Assembly: GCA_002360495.1 (NCBI GenBank)
Contig: DEQO01000191.1
Coordinates: 1 to 17,061 of the forward strand
Length of the DNA: 17,061 nt
Source: Flavobacteriales bacterium UBA3364
Lineage (GTDB): Bacteria > Bacteroidota > Bacteroidia > Flavobacteriales_F > PHOS-HE28
Reading direction: 5' to 3'
In this document: positions 7,217 through 15,097 of the stretch, piece after piece
How positions within the stretch are numbered: the stretch's first letter is position 1
Layout of the letters: each line of letters begins with the position of its first letter
Position numbers and translations under genes: made by a program
The notes under the pieces: model-generated
What the model was told of the DNA's origin: nothing
Seen by the model: the letters and a program-made list of their open reading frames with translations, nothing else
The model's database searches: none

Positions 7217-7618
7217 TTACTGCCAAAACCCCAAGATCAACCCATACAACATGAACTGCACGATGTGATAACCACCATCGATCAGCAGCAGCACCGTGGG
7301 CCTGTTCGCGAACTGGTAGTTGATCGCGAAGCTGGTGGCGGCGATGCCGAAACCACAGAGGAAGCCATCGTGCAACCACTCGGCCAAGCCATGCGCATGA
7401 TGCCCGACGAGGATGGCGAACGCATAAGCTGCGATCCAGGCCATCAGGAAGGAGATGCCGAAGACACGCGCGGGATGCTTGGCTGCTTCAGGTCGCGGCG
7501 CATTGGGGTCGATACCGTTGGCCTTGGCCTAGGCATTGAGGAACATGGTCTCGCTGTTCCATGGTGCACCCTGGAGGAAGATGCTGGTGGCACAGACCAG
7601 GATCATGAGGTGGTTCAT
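7217..7618 (-). pseudogene. DUF1761-type small membrane protein interrupted by an amber codon
   Basis: The reading frame from ATG 7618 (MNHLMILVCATSIFLQG) to TAA 7217 would encode 133 residues but has an in-frame TAG at codon 30 (7531-7529). The interrupted stretch reads FLNA-stop-AKANGIDP, where DUF1761 proteins usually have a Trp (KAWxKANG-like), so TGG to TAG is the simplest explanation. The rest is intact: VFGISFLMAWIAAYAFAILV, a GFLCGFGIAATSFAINYQFA helix, then RPTVLLLIDGGYHIVQFMLY and a final helix, as in the four-helix DUF1761 family of unknown function. An ATG at 7444 could express the last 75 residues. It starts 3 bp after the stop of the preceding ELWxxDGT gene. Either a true nonsense mutation or a base-call error. 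Confidence 0.75.
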
Positions 7619-7621
7619 CGG

Positions 7622-9061
7622 TCATTTCTTGATCACGGGTGGCACGAAGGCCGGGTCGGTGATCTTGTACAGAGAGCTTCCCGGTCCGGTGTATCCTGCC
7701 ATGAAGTACAGCGTAGTTCCGCGGGCAACGAACGTGTTCTGCTCGTATGGGTAGTTCTCGGTGATCGGTGTCGTTGGTTGCACCTTTTCCACGCTGGCAG
7801 CCGTACCGTCAGTTCGATAGAGGGAGGTGGTTGTATTGGGGACCAAGTAATAGAGGCGCCCGCTCGTGCATAAGGCCTTTGCGATGTATCCCTGGGCAGT
7901 CGTCGTGTGGCACAGTACGGTGCCTGCCGCAGTACCGTCGGTACGGTAGAGGCCGACCTCTCCGGCATTGTTCGTAGCGAAGAAGTACAACTTGTTCTTG
8001 AATGTCACCATGGCGTGTGGGTTCGAATTCTGGTTGGGGCCTGTGCGAAGGTCCTTGACCATTCTGGTCCCCGCACTGGTGCCGTCGGTCACCCATAACT
8101 CCCGTCCGTTTGTTCCGTCTTGCGCTGCGAAGTAGGTCAGGTTGCCAACGGTGGTGAAGGGGCCGGGACCAGAACCATGATCCGTGCCCGGGTAGATGTC
8201 CTTCAGCAGCGCGAGCGATCCAGCGCTGGCCGTGCATGACCAAAGCTCCTGGTCGCCCAGCTCGTTCGATGCAGAGAGCAGGATCTTGTCGCCAAGGGGT
8301 TGTTGGTGCATTACGCGGAAGTCCGTGAGCCCAGGAGCCGTGAAGTCGGAGAATTGCTGGGTGCCTTGTTCGCTTCCGTCCGTGGTCCACAATTCATATC
8401 CAGCTGTTGTATTGTGCGCGTTGAAATAGAGCTTCCCTCCGAACAGGCAGGAAGGACTCTCGAAGTCGAAGTAACAGCCCGATGAGGCTCCTGGATCGAT
8501 GTCCTTCACCAAGGTCTTCGGTTTGCCCAAGCTGGGTATGGAGGTCAATTCAACGCCTATGCCGGTGCCCATGTCCATCGCGCAGATCAACTTGCCGTTC
8601 AGGATCCTTGCATCGAAGGGGTCTGCGGTGGGGACGTGCGTGGGTGTCAATGTCATTACAGGAGCTACCGGAGCAACGGGAACCGCCTGCACGAGGTTGG
8701 TGGCACCGAAGACGAAGTCGTTCGCACCGGTGAACCCCGAACCGGTGCGGTAGTAGACCACATTGCCTGCTGTGGTCACGATCGTCATGGTCGCCTGGCT
8801 TTCGTGCAGCTTGAATGGCGCGCTCGTACCGGTCGTGGACCAGATCGCACTGTTGCTGCCCTGCGCGCCGAAGTTGGTGAAGGTCGAATAGCACAGCTTG
8901 TCATTCGCCGTCCCGCAGCTCATCATGGAGACCGCGGTGGTCGTGCTTCCGGCCGACGACAGATCGAGGAGCTTGGTGGGGGCGACGGCGCGTTGAGCAA
9001 GCAAGGTGTGCGAGGCCAGTAGGATCTGGGCCAGGCACATCGGTCGTTTCATCGTGTTCAT
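7622..9061 (-). CDS. ELWxxDGT-repeat exported protein (fourth and last of array)
   Basis: 479 residues, the most divergent of four paralogues. The signal peptide is RPMCLAQILLASHTLLAQ (about 6-23); ATG 9061 and ATG 9052 are both possible starts. Best repeat motifs: YELWTTDGSEQGT (222-234), RELWVTDGTSAGT (320-332), LYRTDGTAAGT (371-381) and LYRTDGTAAS (414-423), each preceded by a G-x-LYFxA strand and followed by a VKDL/KDI-type strand. I segment it into nine units of about 45-50 residues, with the N-terminal PTKLLDLSSAG pairing with the last unit (LYFMAGY, SLYKITD). Unlike its sisters it has a short tail (PAFVPPVIKK) past the last unit. ELWxxDGT repeats are common in exported Bacteroidota proteins and their function is unknown; a beta-propeller is likely. 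No T9SS tail was seen. Confidence 0.85.
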   Translation of the reverse strand: MNTMKRPMCLAQILLASHTLLAQRAVAPTKLLDLSSAGSTTTAVSMMSCGTANDKLCYSTFTNFGAQGSNSAIWSTTGTSAPFKLHESQATMTIVTTAGNVVYYRTGSGFTGANDFVFGATNLVQAVPVAPVAPVMTLTPTHVPTADPFDARILNGKLICAMDMGTGIGVELTSIPSLGKPKTLVKDIDPGASSGCYFDFESPSCLFGGKLYFNAHNTTAGYELWTTDGSEQGTQQFSDFTAPGLTDFRVMHQQPLGDKILLSASNELGDQELWSCTASAGSLALLKDIYPGTDHGSGPGPFTTVGNLTYFAAQDGTNGRELWVTDGTSAGTRMVKDLRTGPNQNSNPHAMVTFKNKLYFFATNNAGEVGLYRTDGTAAGTVLCHTTTAQGYIAKALCTSGRLYYLVPNTTTSLYRTDGTAASVEKVQPTTPITENYPYEQNTFVARGTTLYFMAGYTGPGSSLYKITDPAFVPPVIKK

Positions 9062-9095
9062 GGCTTTTCCGTGTCGTTCGTTTTACATAGGCACA

Positions 9096-10454
9096 TTACT
9101 GCACCTTCCACAATGCCTCTCCGTTCCCATCAAGATCGGCGGTGAAATAGAGCCACCCACCCATAGCGGTCGAATACCCAGGTGCTCTCCCAAGTGTGCG
9201 CCCCCCCGCAGGTAGCTGGACCAGGGTGCCCTTCTTGGTCTTCGTATTGAATTTTTGCAATTTGAATTGCTGGACTTCCTTGGTGAGGTAGAAGAGTGAA
9301 TTGCCGCTGGAGTACAATTCGTCGAGGCCGGTGATGGTGGTCACGAACTTCGTGCCAGCAAGTGTGCCATCTGTTTGATATAGATCAAGTGCTCCGTTCG
9401 CAGTGTTTGTGCCCTTTCGGGCGAAGTAGACCTGCATACCGACGATCGCTATTCCTCCGCTCCTGTCGCATACGCTCAACTTCATGGTTCCCTGTGCGGT
9501 GCCATCCGTGATCCATAGGCTGTGCACAACTCCGCTTGGGTTGCCCAAGGTGCCATCCGTGGCAGTGAAGAGCAACTTGGTACCGAGGACCCCGACGAAT
9601 GACGTTTCGGATCCTTTCGCAGGGTCCGGGTTGATCTCCTTGACCAACTTGGTTCCGGAAGCGCTGCCGTCGGAAACCCATAGTTCTTCGTTGTTCGCGG
9701 TATCAGCCGCTTTGAAGTAGATCTTGTTGCCAGCTGCGACCATCGGTGCAAAGCGCCACAGCCCATCGCCTTGCCATCTCCGAAGCAAGGTTGTACCGGC
9801 GGAGGTTCCATCGGTCTGCCAAAGGCCCGGCCCGGCGTCGGAGGTCCCTCCATCCATGAAAAAGGTTCGCGCACCGGCACTGACCACGTGGAAGGCCCCG
9901 CGGTTGGGGCCCTGCGCGATGTCCTTCAGCAGTGTCTGGGTCCCCAGTGTGTCCAAGAGATAGGGGTCGGTATCGGTCGAAGAGGAAACACCTTGAACGA
10001 CGAATCGACTTCCTTGGGTGCCCACGTTCCAGTCCAGTACACCACGGTCCAAGGGTGCGCTGCCTGGGATGAGCTCGGTGCCGATGGGTAAGGGAGTTGA
10101 GGGTCGTGGCGCAAGGAGCAGGTATCGGAACAACTCAAGTCCCTCATCCCGACGTATAAGGTTCCGTCGGCCAATGGTGGCGACCAGGGTGAGCTTCCGT
10201 TCATCGACCATCAATTCTTCCGCCAACGAGCTGGCGCTCGTAACACGGTACAGTCCGAAACCGCCACTCTTGGAACCGGTGAAATACAATTGATCCTTCT
10301 TGGGCCCGGCCACGACAAGGCTCGTGGGCGCAGTCACGGAAATCCCGTTGGGGTATACGATCTTCACAGGTGCGATCGTCGCCTGGCCAATACTATCGTT
10401 CGACACGAAAGCGATCAATGCTATCAGCAGGACGAGGAAGTTGATGCTTTTCAT
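9096..10454 (-). CDS. ELWxxDGT-repeat exported protein (third of array)
   Basis: 452 residues with a strongly hydrophobic signal peptide, MKSINFLVLLIALIAFVSND, ending near SIGQ (24). Motifs: LWQTDGTSAGT (211-221), ELWVSDGSASGT (257-268), LWITDGTAQGT (313-323), LYQTDGTLAGT (359-369) and a terminal ALWKVQ (447-452). Earlier units (LYRVTS, PYLLDTLGT) are degenerate but keep the YF-strand spacing. Nine units can be drawn, the last (GGWLYFTADLDGNGEALWKV) completed by the N-terminal IAPVKIVYPNG. Start context cacgaccATGAAA matches that of the preceding paralogue. It lies 27 bp after that gene and 34 bp before the next, so the four are probably co-transcribed. No enzymatic motif is visible; a surface or periplasmic binding role is only a guess. 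Confidence 0.88.
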   Translation of the reverse strand: MKSINFLVLLIALIAFVSNDSIGQATIAPVKIVYPNGISVTAPTSLVVAGPKKDQLYFTGSKSGGFGLYRVTSASSLAEELMVDERKLTLVATIGRRNLIRRDEGLELFRYLLLAPRPSTPLPIGTELIPGSAPLDRGVLDWNVGTQGSRFVVQGVSSSTDTDPYLLDTLGTQTLLKDIAQGPNRGAFHVVSAGARTFFMDGGTSDAGPGLWQTDGTSAGTTLLRRWQGDGLWRFAPMVAAGNKIYFKAADTANNEELWVSDGSASGTKLVKEINPDPAKGSETSFVGVLGTKLLFTATDGTLGNPSGVVHSLWITDGTAQGTMKLSVCDRSGGIAIVGMQVYFARKGTNTANGALDLYQTDGTLAGTKFVTTITGLDELYSSGNSLFYLTKEVQQFKLQKFNTKTKKGTLVQLPAGGRTLGRAPGYSTAMGGWLYFTADLDGNGEALWKVQ

Positions 10455-10481
10455 GGTCGTGTTGGGATCAGCCGGAATCGG

Positions 10482-11858
10482 TCATTGCACCTTCCACAAC
10501 TCCGCGCCCGTCCCGTCGAAGTTGCCGCTGAAGTAGAGCCAATTGCCCATCACGGCCATGCGGGTGGTGCCGATCGGGTTGATGTTGGGAGAGACGGCGG
10601 GTTGCACTTGTTTGGTCCCTTTCGTGGTGCCATTGGTACACCACATCTTGGACGTGGTGGCATCGCGGCTCACGTAAAAGAGCTTGCCGTTGCACACGTT
10701 CAGGTTCTCGGCATCACTTCCTCTCGGCAGGCTCAGCACTTTTATTGTACCAGCAGCCGTCCCATCGGAACTCCACAAGGCCCTGGTAGCGGCCAGCGCA
10801 TCATTCGCTACGAACCAGACCTTGTTGTTGTATACGGTGAGGTCATGCGGATCGGATCCGGTGGCTCCGGCAATGAGGTCCTTCACCATCACGGTGCCAT
10901 TGGCGGTACCGTCCGTCACCCACAACTCCCGTCCGCTGGTGCCGTTGTTCGCACTGAAGAATACCTTCGTACCCAGCGCCGTGAACTCCTTGGGGTCGGA
11001 GCCTACGGTGGTGGATGGGTTGATCTCCTTCAATTTCACCGTGCCAGCGGTGGTACCGTTGCAGGTCCAAGGTTCGCGGTTACCCGCTGCGACCAAAGCG
11101 CTGAAGTACAAGCGGCCGCCAACGCTGCGCATGTCCTGAGGCTCACTGCCGGTTGCACCGGTGATGATGTCCTTCATCATGAGCGTGCCTGCGGGGGTAC
11201 CGTCAGTGGTGTACAACTCGGTCCCACTGGCGCTATTGTTCGCAACGAAATACGCCCTCCCATTGTGAAGCGTGAATCCACCCGAGTTGCTGTTCCCACT
11301 TCCAGGTGCAACGTCGCGCAACATGGTTGCGCTGGTTGCGCTCTCAATGACGCAAGGTTCCCGGCCTACATAAGGGTTCGCAGTCGGAAAATCACCTGCT
11401 GTGATGAGCTTATCAGAGATCGTCACCCCTACCTCAGGGTATCTGAATTTACCGGTGAACACACTTCCGTCCGCGATGCCGTTGATGCCGCTCCACTTCA
11501 CGTACGGTATATCCATACTCGTGTAGGTTTGATAGGAATAGAACACGCGATTCTCACCAGCGGCAAGAATGTGGAGATATCCCGGTGTTTCCGCCTTTTG
11601 TTCCAGGGCACCGCTTGCACTGTTCAATGCGTAGATCCACACCCTGTGGGTACTGCCTCCGCCTACTCCATTGTTGCACACGAAGTAGAGTTGGTCCTTG
11701 TTTGCGCCTGCTACCGTGAGTTCCGTGGGTGAAGAGGATCCGCTCGGGTTCATGTCCGCTACGCGGATGGGGGCAAGCAGGCTCTGGCCCACCGCCACAC
11801 TAGCGAGCATGGTCAAAAGCAACGTAGGGAGAACGGAGCAGGTGGTTATCGGTTTCAT
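10482..11858 (-). CDS. ELWxxDGT-repeat exported protein (second of array)
   Basis: From ATG 11858 there are 458 residues, starting MKPITTCSVLPTLLLTMLAS with cleavage probably after VAVGQ (25). The upstream ATG at 11909 would overlap the previous gene and push the signal peptide inward, so it is rejected. Motifs: ELYTTDGTPAGT (214-225), EPWTCNGTTAGT (262-273), ELWVTDGTANGT (311-322), LWSSDGTAAGT (361-371), MWCTNGTTKGT (405-415) and terminal ELWKVQ (453-458). The linking strands are KDIITGATGS or KEINPSTTVGS. It aligns along its whole length with the first paralogue, including the order KDL/KEI, LAAT and TTSKM, so these two are the closest pair. Nine repeat units with apparent closure by APIRVADMNPSG near the N-terminus. 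Ends without a sorting tail. Confidence 0.88.
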   Translation of the reverse strand: MKPITTCSVLPTLLLTMLASVAVGQSLLAPIRVADMNPSGSSSPTELTVAGANKDQLYFVCNNGVGGGSTHRVWIYALNSASGALEQKAETPGYLHILAAGENRVFYSYQTYTSMDIPYVKWSGINGIADGSVFTGKFRYPEVGVTISDKLITAGDFPTANPYVGREPCVIESATSATMLRDVAPGSGNSNSGGFTLHNGRAYFVANNSASGTELYTTDGTPAGTLMMKDIITGATGSEPQDMRSVGGRLYFSALVAAGNREPWTCNGTTAGTVKLKEINPSTTVGSDPKEFTALGTKVFFSANNGTSGRELWVTDGTANGTVMVKDLIAGATGSDPHDLTVYNNKVWFVANDALAATRALWSSDGTAAGTIKVLSLPRGSDAENLNVCNGKLFYVSRDATTSKMWCTNGTTKGTKQVQPAVSPNINPIGTTRMAVMGNWLYFSGNFDGTGAELWKVQ

Positions 11859-11893
11859 GGTCGTAGGCTTTTCGCTGAGTTTCGTGGTCCACA

Positions 11894-13273
11894 TTATTGC
11901 ACTTTCCAAAGCTCTGCCCCGGAAGCATCGAAGTCCGCGTTGAAGTAGAGCCAGTTGTTCATCACCGCCATCCGCCGGTTCGGGATGGGGTTCACGTTAC
12001 CGGCCAGGGAGGGGATCACCTGTTGGGTGCCAGCGCCGGTGCCATCCGTCCTCCACATCTTGGAGGTGGTGCTGCTGCGGGTCACATAGAAGAGCTTGCC
12101 ATTGCAGACCGTGAGTTGTCCGCCTTCAGTACCCTTGGCGAGCGTGATGCGCTTCGTTGTTCCGGCAGCGGTTCCATCCGAGGAGTACAAGTGCTGCGCG
12201 GCGAGCACCCCATCGGTAGCGAAGAACCATACCAGCCCGTTGTAGACCACCAGGTTCCGTGGGTTGGCAGAACCCGATGCATGGATGTCCTTCACCATGG
12301 TGGTACCGGCAGCGGTGCCGTTGCTCACCCACAGTTCGCGGCCGTTGGTCCCGTTGTCCGCCGTGAAGAACAGTTTTCCATTGTATGCGGTCAGTTCCTG
12401 CGGCATCGACCCCACCGTATTCGATGGGTTGATCTCCTTCAACTTGCTGGTGCCTGCCGTGGTGCCGTTCGTTACCCAGAGTTCCTTGTTCCCCGTGGAG
12501 TTCTCTGCAACGAAGAAGGAGTTGCTACCGCTTGTTGTGAACCCCGATGGTCCGGAACCCGTAGCACCGGTGAACAGGTCCTTCACCATGACGGTTCCCG
12601 CAGCTGTGCCATCCGTGATCCATAGCTCGCTCCCGTACGCTTCGGCGGAGGCGTTGAAGACCATCTTGCTGCCAAGGGACGTAAAGCCATAGGGGTGACT
12701 GCCGTAGCCACTTTGTGTATTGATGTTCTTGAGCAGTGTCATTGTTCCACCCGTGCTGCTGAACACATAGGGTTCGGTCGCTGCTTCCGGGTTGTTACGT
12801 GCAGAGGCTCCCATGTACAGTTTGTCCCCGTTGAGCCGCGCTCCACTGGTCATCATGTTGGGTATGTCACTGTACCGATATATGGCCTTGTTGTTCGAGG
12901 CATGGTTCAGGAGCACGAGGTCGTTGTTCTCCGCGCTAACGTATTCCGGCACTGTGTAAGCTATCGCACTTGAGTTCGCTTGCAGGATATGGGGATAGTA
13001 CGAGTGGCTCTCGATCATCCGTGTTCCGTTCGCGGTGCCGTCCGTCGCATAGATCCGGCAGAGTGGTGGTTGGTTGACCTGTGGTATCCGGGCCGTGAAA
13101 TAGACCAGGCTATTGCCTGCGCCACTGGTGGTCAGTTCATCCGGATCGCATCCGCCGTTCGGGTTAAGGTCGGCTACGCGTACGGGTATCACCGGCTTCT
13201 GGGCAACGCTCCAACCCGGAGCAAGGCATAGGATCAGCGTGGCTGTGGTCAGGTGCTTCAGGGAGTTTCTCAT
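11894..13273 (-). CDS. ELWxxDGT-repeat exported protein (first of array)
   Basis: 459 residues from ATG 13273 (MRNSLKHLTTATLILCLAPG, cleavage near SVAQ, 25). In-frame ATGs at 13303 and 13294 are possible but give a long polar leader; the context aaaacagccATG at 13273 is like that of the sister genes. Motifs: IYATDGTANGT (74-84), ELWITDGTAAGT (216-227), ELWVTNGTTAGT (264-275), ELWVSNGTAAGT (313-324), LYSSDGTAAGT (362-372), MWRTDGTGAGT (406-416) and terminal ELWKVQ (454-459). VRVADLNPNGG after the signal peptide looks like the missing last strand of the final unit (NNWLYFNADFDASGAELW). It is the first gene of the array and follows a 179-bp gap that may hold the promoter. Exported, with no known ligand. 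Confidence 0.88.
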   Translation of the reverse strand: MRNSLKHLTTATLILCLAPGWSVAQKPVIPVRVADLNPNGGCDPDELTTSGAGNSLVYFTARIPQVNQPPLCRIYATDGTANGTRMIESHSYYPHILQANSSAIAYTVPEYVSAENNDLVLLNHASNNKAIYRYSDIPNMMTSGARLNGDKLYMGASARNNPEAATEPYVFSSTGGTMTLLKNINTQSGYGSHPYGFTSLGSKMVFNASAEAYGSELWITDGTAAGTVMVKDLFTGATGSGPSGFTTSGSNSFFVAENSTGNKELWVTNGTTAGTSKLKEINPSNTVGSMPQELTAYNGKLFFTADNGTNGRELWVSNGTAAGTTMVKDIHASGSANPRNLVVYNGLVWFFATDGVLAAQHLYSSDGTAAGTTKRITLAKGTEGGQLTVCNGKLFYVTRSSTTSKMWRTDGTGAGTQQVIPSLAGNVNPIPNRRMAVMNNWLYFNADFDASGAELWKVQ

Positions 13274-13392
13274 GGCTGTTTTCGTGCTGTTCATCGTGTT
13301 CATGCGTGGTGCGCCGATCTTTCGTCCAACTCAGTATCTCGTCCTACTTTTTGGTTCATCAGCAATTTCCATTCGCCGCCTCTTCCACTGTG

Positions 13393-13423
13393 CTATACTA
13401 CCGCCGTGGTGGCAATGGTACAA
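13393..13423 (-). promoter_or_regulatory. Weak Bacteroidota-type promoter candidate for the ELWxxDGT array
   Basis: On the minus strand a TTG (13423-13421) is followed, after 20 bases, by TAGTATAG (13400-13393). The Bacteroidota consensus is TTG, about 19-21 bases, then TAnnTTTG; the -7 element here matches TA, one T and the final G only. The implied leader to ATG 13273 is about 110 bases. It overlaps the inverted repeat, so if real, the two could compete. Confidence 0.25.
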
Positions 13424-13456
13424 GGCCATGCCGTACCACGTTCGTGGTATTGCCAC
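13409..13456 (-). terminator. Nested inverted repeats downstream of the DUF4412 gene
   Basis: GTGGCAAT (13409-13416) pairs with ATTGCCAC (13449-13456), and inside it GGTAC (13417-13421) pairs with GTACC (13433-13437). An alternative, exclusive fold is the perfect TACCACG-TT-CGTGGTA (13434-13449). It starts 27 bases after the DUF4412 stop and may end that transcript, but it lacks a U-run and could equally be a protein-binding site for the array promoter. Confidence 0.4.
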
Positions 13457-13482
13457 GCTTGCACGTTCATTGCGTGTGGGCG

Positions 13483-14262
13483 TTACTTCCCGAAACTCGG
13501 CATCTCCATCACCTCATACCCATCCAGGGAGAAGACCTTCTCGTCCACCTCGCCCACCTTCAGGTCACGGATCTTACAAACGATCCGCTCCTTGCCTTCG
13601 GCATCCACCCACTCGTATTCCAGCGGCATTCCATAGGATCCGGTCAAGACCTCACTATGATCATTCTGCCCGGGCTGTTGCACCTGGCGCATCATGTCCG
13701 CGAAGGGGGCCTGAACATCTTTCGTCACCCAACCGGTCCAGACGCCTTCCTCGCTCTTGCTGATGACCATGTGGCACAGGTACCCGTCAATGGTCTTCGT
13801 TTCCGCGGTGACCTGCACGTCGGGTACGTTCCGCGCCAGGTCCTCGTCCATCTTGATCTTCTTCTTGTGGCTTTTCATGGCCGTCCGCTTGCCCTTGGCA
13901 TCGGTCATGAGCATGTATTGCCACTTGCCCTCCAGATCCGTCAGCATCCTGACATCCTGCTTGATGCTCGCCCCGGTGGTCTGCACCAGGGTCATGGTCT
14001 TGCTGCTCCAATAATGCAGGTCGATGGGGCTGTTCTTCAACTCCGCATCCTCCTTGTAGTTGTGCATCTCCATGCGGAAGCTTCCCACGAAGGCGTTCGG
14101 CACGAAGGGATCGGTATCATCCTCGATCTGTGCCTTTCCTTGGCCTCCCTGTTGCATGGCATCCTGGAGCATCTTGTTGACGTCCACTTGGGCGAAGAGG
14201 GAGGGGGCAGTGCCCGCGGACAACAGTGTTGAGCATAGGGTGAACAGGGCCGTTCGGAACAT
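13483..14262 (-). CDS. DUF4412-domain exported protein
   Basis: 259 residues from ATG 14262 with signal peptide MFRTALFTLCSTLLSAGTAP and cleavage near LFAQ (25). The upstream ATG 14313 would bury the signal and is not chosen. The mature chain has a beta-rich DUF4412 layout: FVPNAFVGSFRMEMH (53-67), YWSSKTMTLV (84-93), WQYMLMTDAKGKRTAMK (114-130), a lysine-rich loop (SHKKKIKMDED), TKTIDGYLCHMVIS (156-169), WTGWVTKDVQAPFADM (175-190), then YGMPLEYEWVDAEGKE (210-225) and a final KVFSLDGYEVMEMP. The fold family appears periplasmic or lipoprotein-like in Bacteroidota; no function is established. It is a distant paralogue of the two DUF4412-like genes upstream, from which the SGNH hydrolase separates it. 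An 87-bp gap precedes it. Confidence 0.8.
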   Translation of the reverse strand: MFRTALFTLCSTLLSAGTAPSLFAQVDVNKMLQDAMQQGGQGKAQIEDDTDPFVPNAFVGSFRMEMHNYKEDAELKNSPIDLHYWSSKTMTLVQTTGASIKQDVRMLTDLEGKWQYMLMTDAKGKRTAMKSHKKKIKMDEDLARNVPDVQVTAETKTIDGYLCHMVISKSEEGVWTGWVTKDVQAPFADMMRQVQQPGQNDHSEVLTGSYGMPLEYEWVDAEGKERIVCKIRDLKVGEVDEKVFSLDGYEVMEMPSFGK

Positions 14263-14349
14263 GGTGGGTCGGTTTTGGTCCGTTGAAAATACGCGATACG
14301 GCGATCGGTCCACGATCGTCCAAGACCCATGCCAATGCAGGATTTGTCC
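14263..14349. other. Short gap between SGNH and DUF4412 genes
   Basis: These 87 bp contain CGATCG twice (around 14300-14316) as a spaced palindrome, and TATTTTCA on the minus strand about 25 bases before ATG 14262. The latter is a poor match to TAnnTTTG, so no separate promoter is called. Confidence 0.4.
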
Positions 14350-15048
14350 CTAAAGGTGGGTACGCAACAGGGCGGCCAGGATCCGATACCCCTTCGCGTT
14401 CAGATGCAACCCGTCATAGGTGCAACCGGGGTCCAGGAGACCGTCCCTCGTCAACGGGGTCGTGATATCGAGGAATTCGATACCACGCCGGGCGCAGGCT
14501 GTTCGCAACCACGCATTGTGTTCCAACAATTTCGCCTGGGAGGCAGGGTGCCCGTTGGGCGGAAGGCTGAGCACAAGGAGTTCCGTGCGTGGTGTTCCAC
14601 CGTGCAGCAGGTCGATCAATTGTTCGACATCGCGCGCAACGTCATTCAACGAACGCCCTCTGTTGATGTCGTTGATCCCGATGCAAAGCACGATCGTGCG
14701 GGGTTCAGCCTCCACGATCTCTGCCGAGCGGGCGATCAGGTCCTGGACGGTCTGGCCGCTGATGCCGCGGTTCTTGATGTTCGGCAGGTCCAGCATTTCG
14801 GTGGCAGGGAAATACTCGAAATGGCTGTCGCCGAAAAGGACGATGGAGGTGCTATCCATGGGTAGTTCCGTGTAAATGTCGGCCCGATGACCGATACGCG
14901 CTGCACGATCGTTGCGACGTGCCTGGCCAGCTTGATCTACCTGCTGCAACCGATAGGCTTGATAGGCGTTGCCGATCAGTGAAAGAGCGAGCGTGACCCA
15001 CAGCAAGGTCTGGCGTGGAGGTTTCCGGGAGGCGCCTGGTTCCATCAT
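14350..15048 (-). CDS. SGNH/GDSL-family hydrolase, N-terminally membrane-anchored
   Basis: 232 residues from ATG 15048 (an adjacent ATG at 15045 is equally possible). One membrane helix, LLWVTLALSLIGNAYQAY (15-32), then a polar stalk and an SGNH domain that should face the periplasm. Blocks: VLFGDSHFEYF (70-80) with nucleophile Ser75, NRGISGQTVQDL (93-104) with the oxyanion Gly, CIGINDINRG (122-131) with Asn126, and YDGLHLNAKGY (211-221) with Asp212 and His215. All four catalytic blocks are present, so an active esterase, lipase or deacetylase on lipids or acylated glycans is expected; the substrate cannot be told. It lies 49 bp after the second DUF4412-like gene and 87 bp before the DUF4412 gene, in one probable transcript. 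Confidence 0.88.
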   Translation of the reverse strand: MMEPGASRKPPRQTLLWVTLALSLIGNAYQAYRLQQVDQAGQARRNDRAARIGHRADIYTELPMDSTSIVLFGDSHFEYFPATEMLDLPNIKNRGISGQTVQDLIARSAEIVEAEPRTIVLCIGINDINRGRSLNDVARDVEQLIDLLHGGTPRTELLVLSLPPNGHPASQAKLLEHNAWLRTACARRGIEFLDITTPLTRDGLLDPGCTYDGLHLNAKGYRILAALLRTHL

Positions 15049-15097
15049 GGCTCGTTGTACAGCCTTTTGAACTATGCCGGGTGCGTATGGGCAGGGC

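Larger units (their letters stand above)
7622..13273 (-). repeat. Tandem array of four ELWxxDGT paralogues
   Basis: Four genes of nearly equal size lie in the same direction, separated by 35, 27 and 34 bp. All have a Sec signal peptide, a short VxxxDLNPxG-like strand just after it, about nine ELWxxDGT units, and (in three) the same WLYF...ELWKVQ-type ending. Similarity is highest between the first two genes and falls along the array, which fits repeated gene duplication with later drift. Confidence 0.8.
13304..13482. other. Intergenic gap upstream of the ELWxxDGT array
   Basis: No gene is supported in these 179 bp. It should contain the end of the DUF4412 transcript and the start of the ELWxxDGT transcript. 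It holds nested inverted repeats (13409-13456) and a possible promoter on the minus strand. It is visibly richer in A and T than its flanks between about 13320 and 13400. Confidence 0.6.

Noticed and set aside
10290..11732. Long plus-strand open frame (480 codons) opposite the second ELWxxDGT gene
   Set aside because: It is the mirror of a GC-rich repetitive gene, has low-complexity Gly/His/Arg composition, no signal peptide or known domain, and crosses a gene boundary on the other strand.
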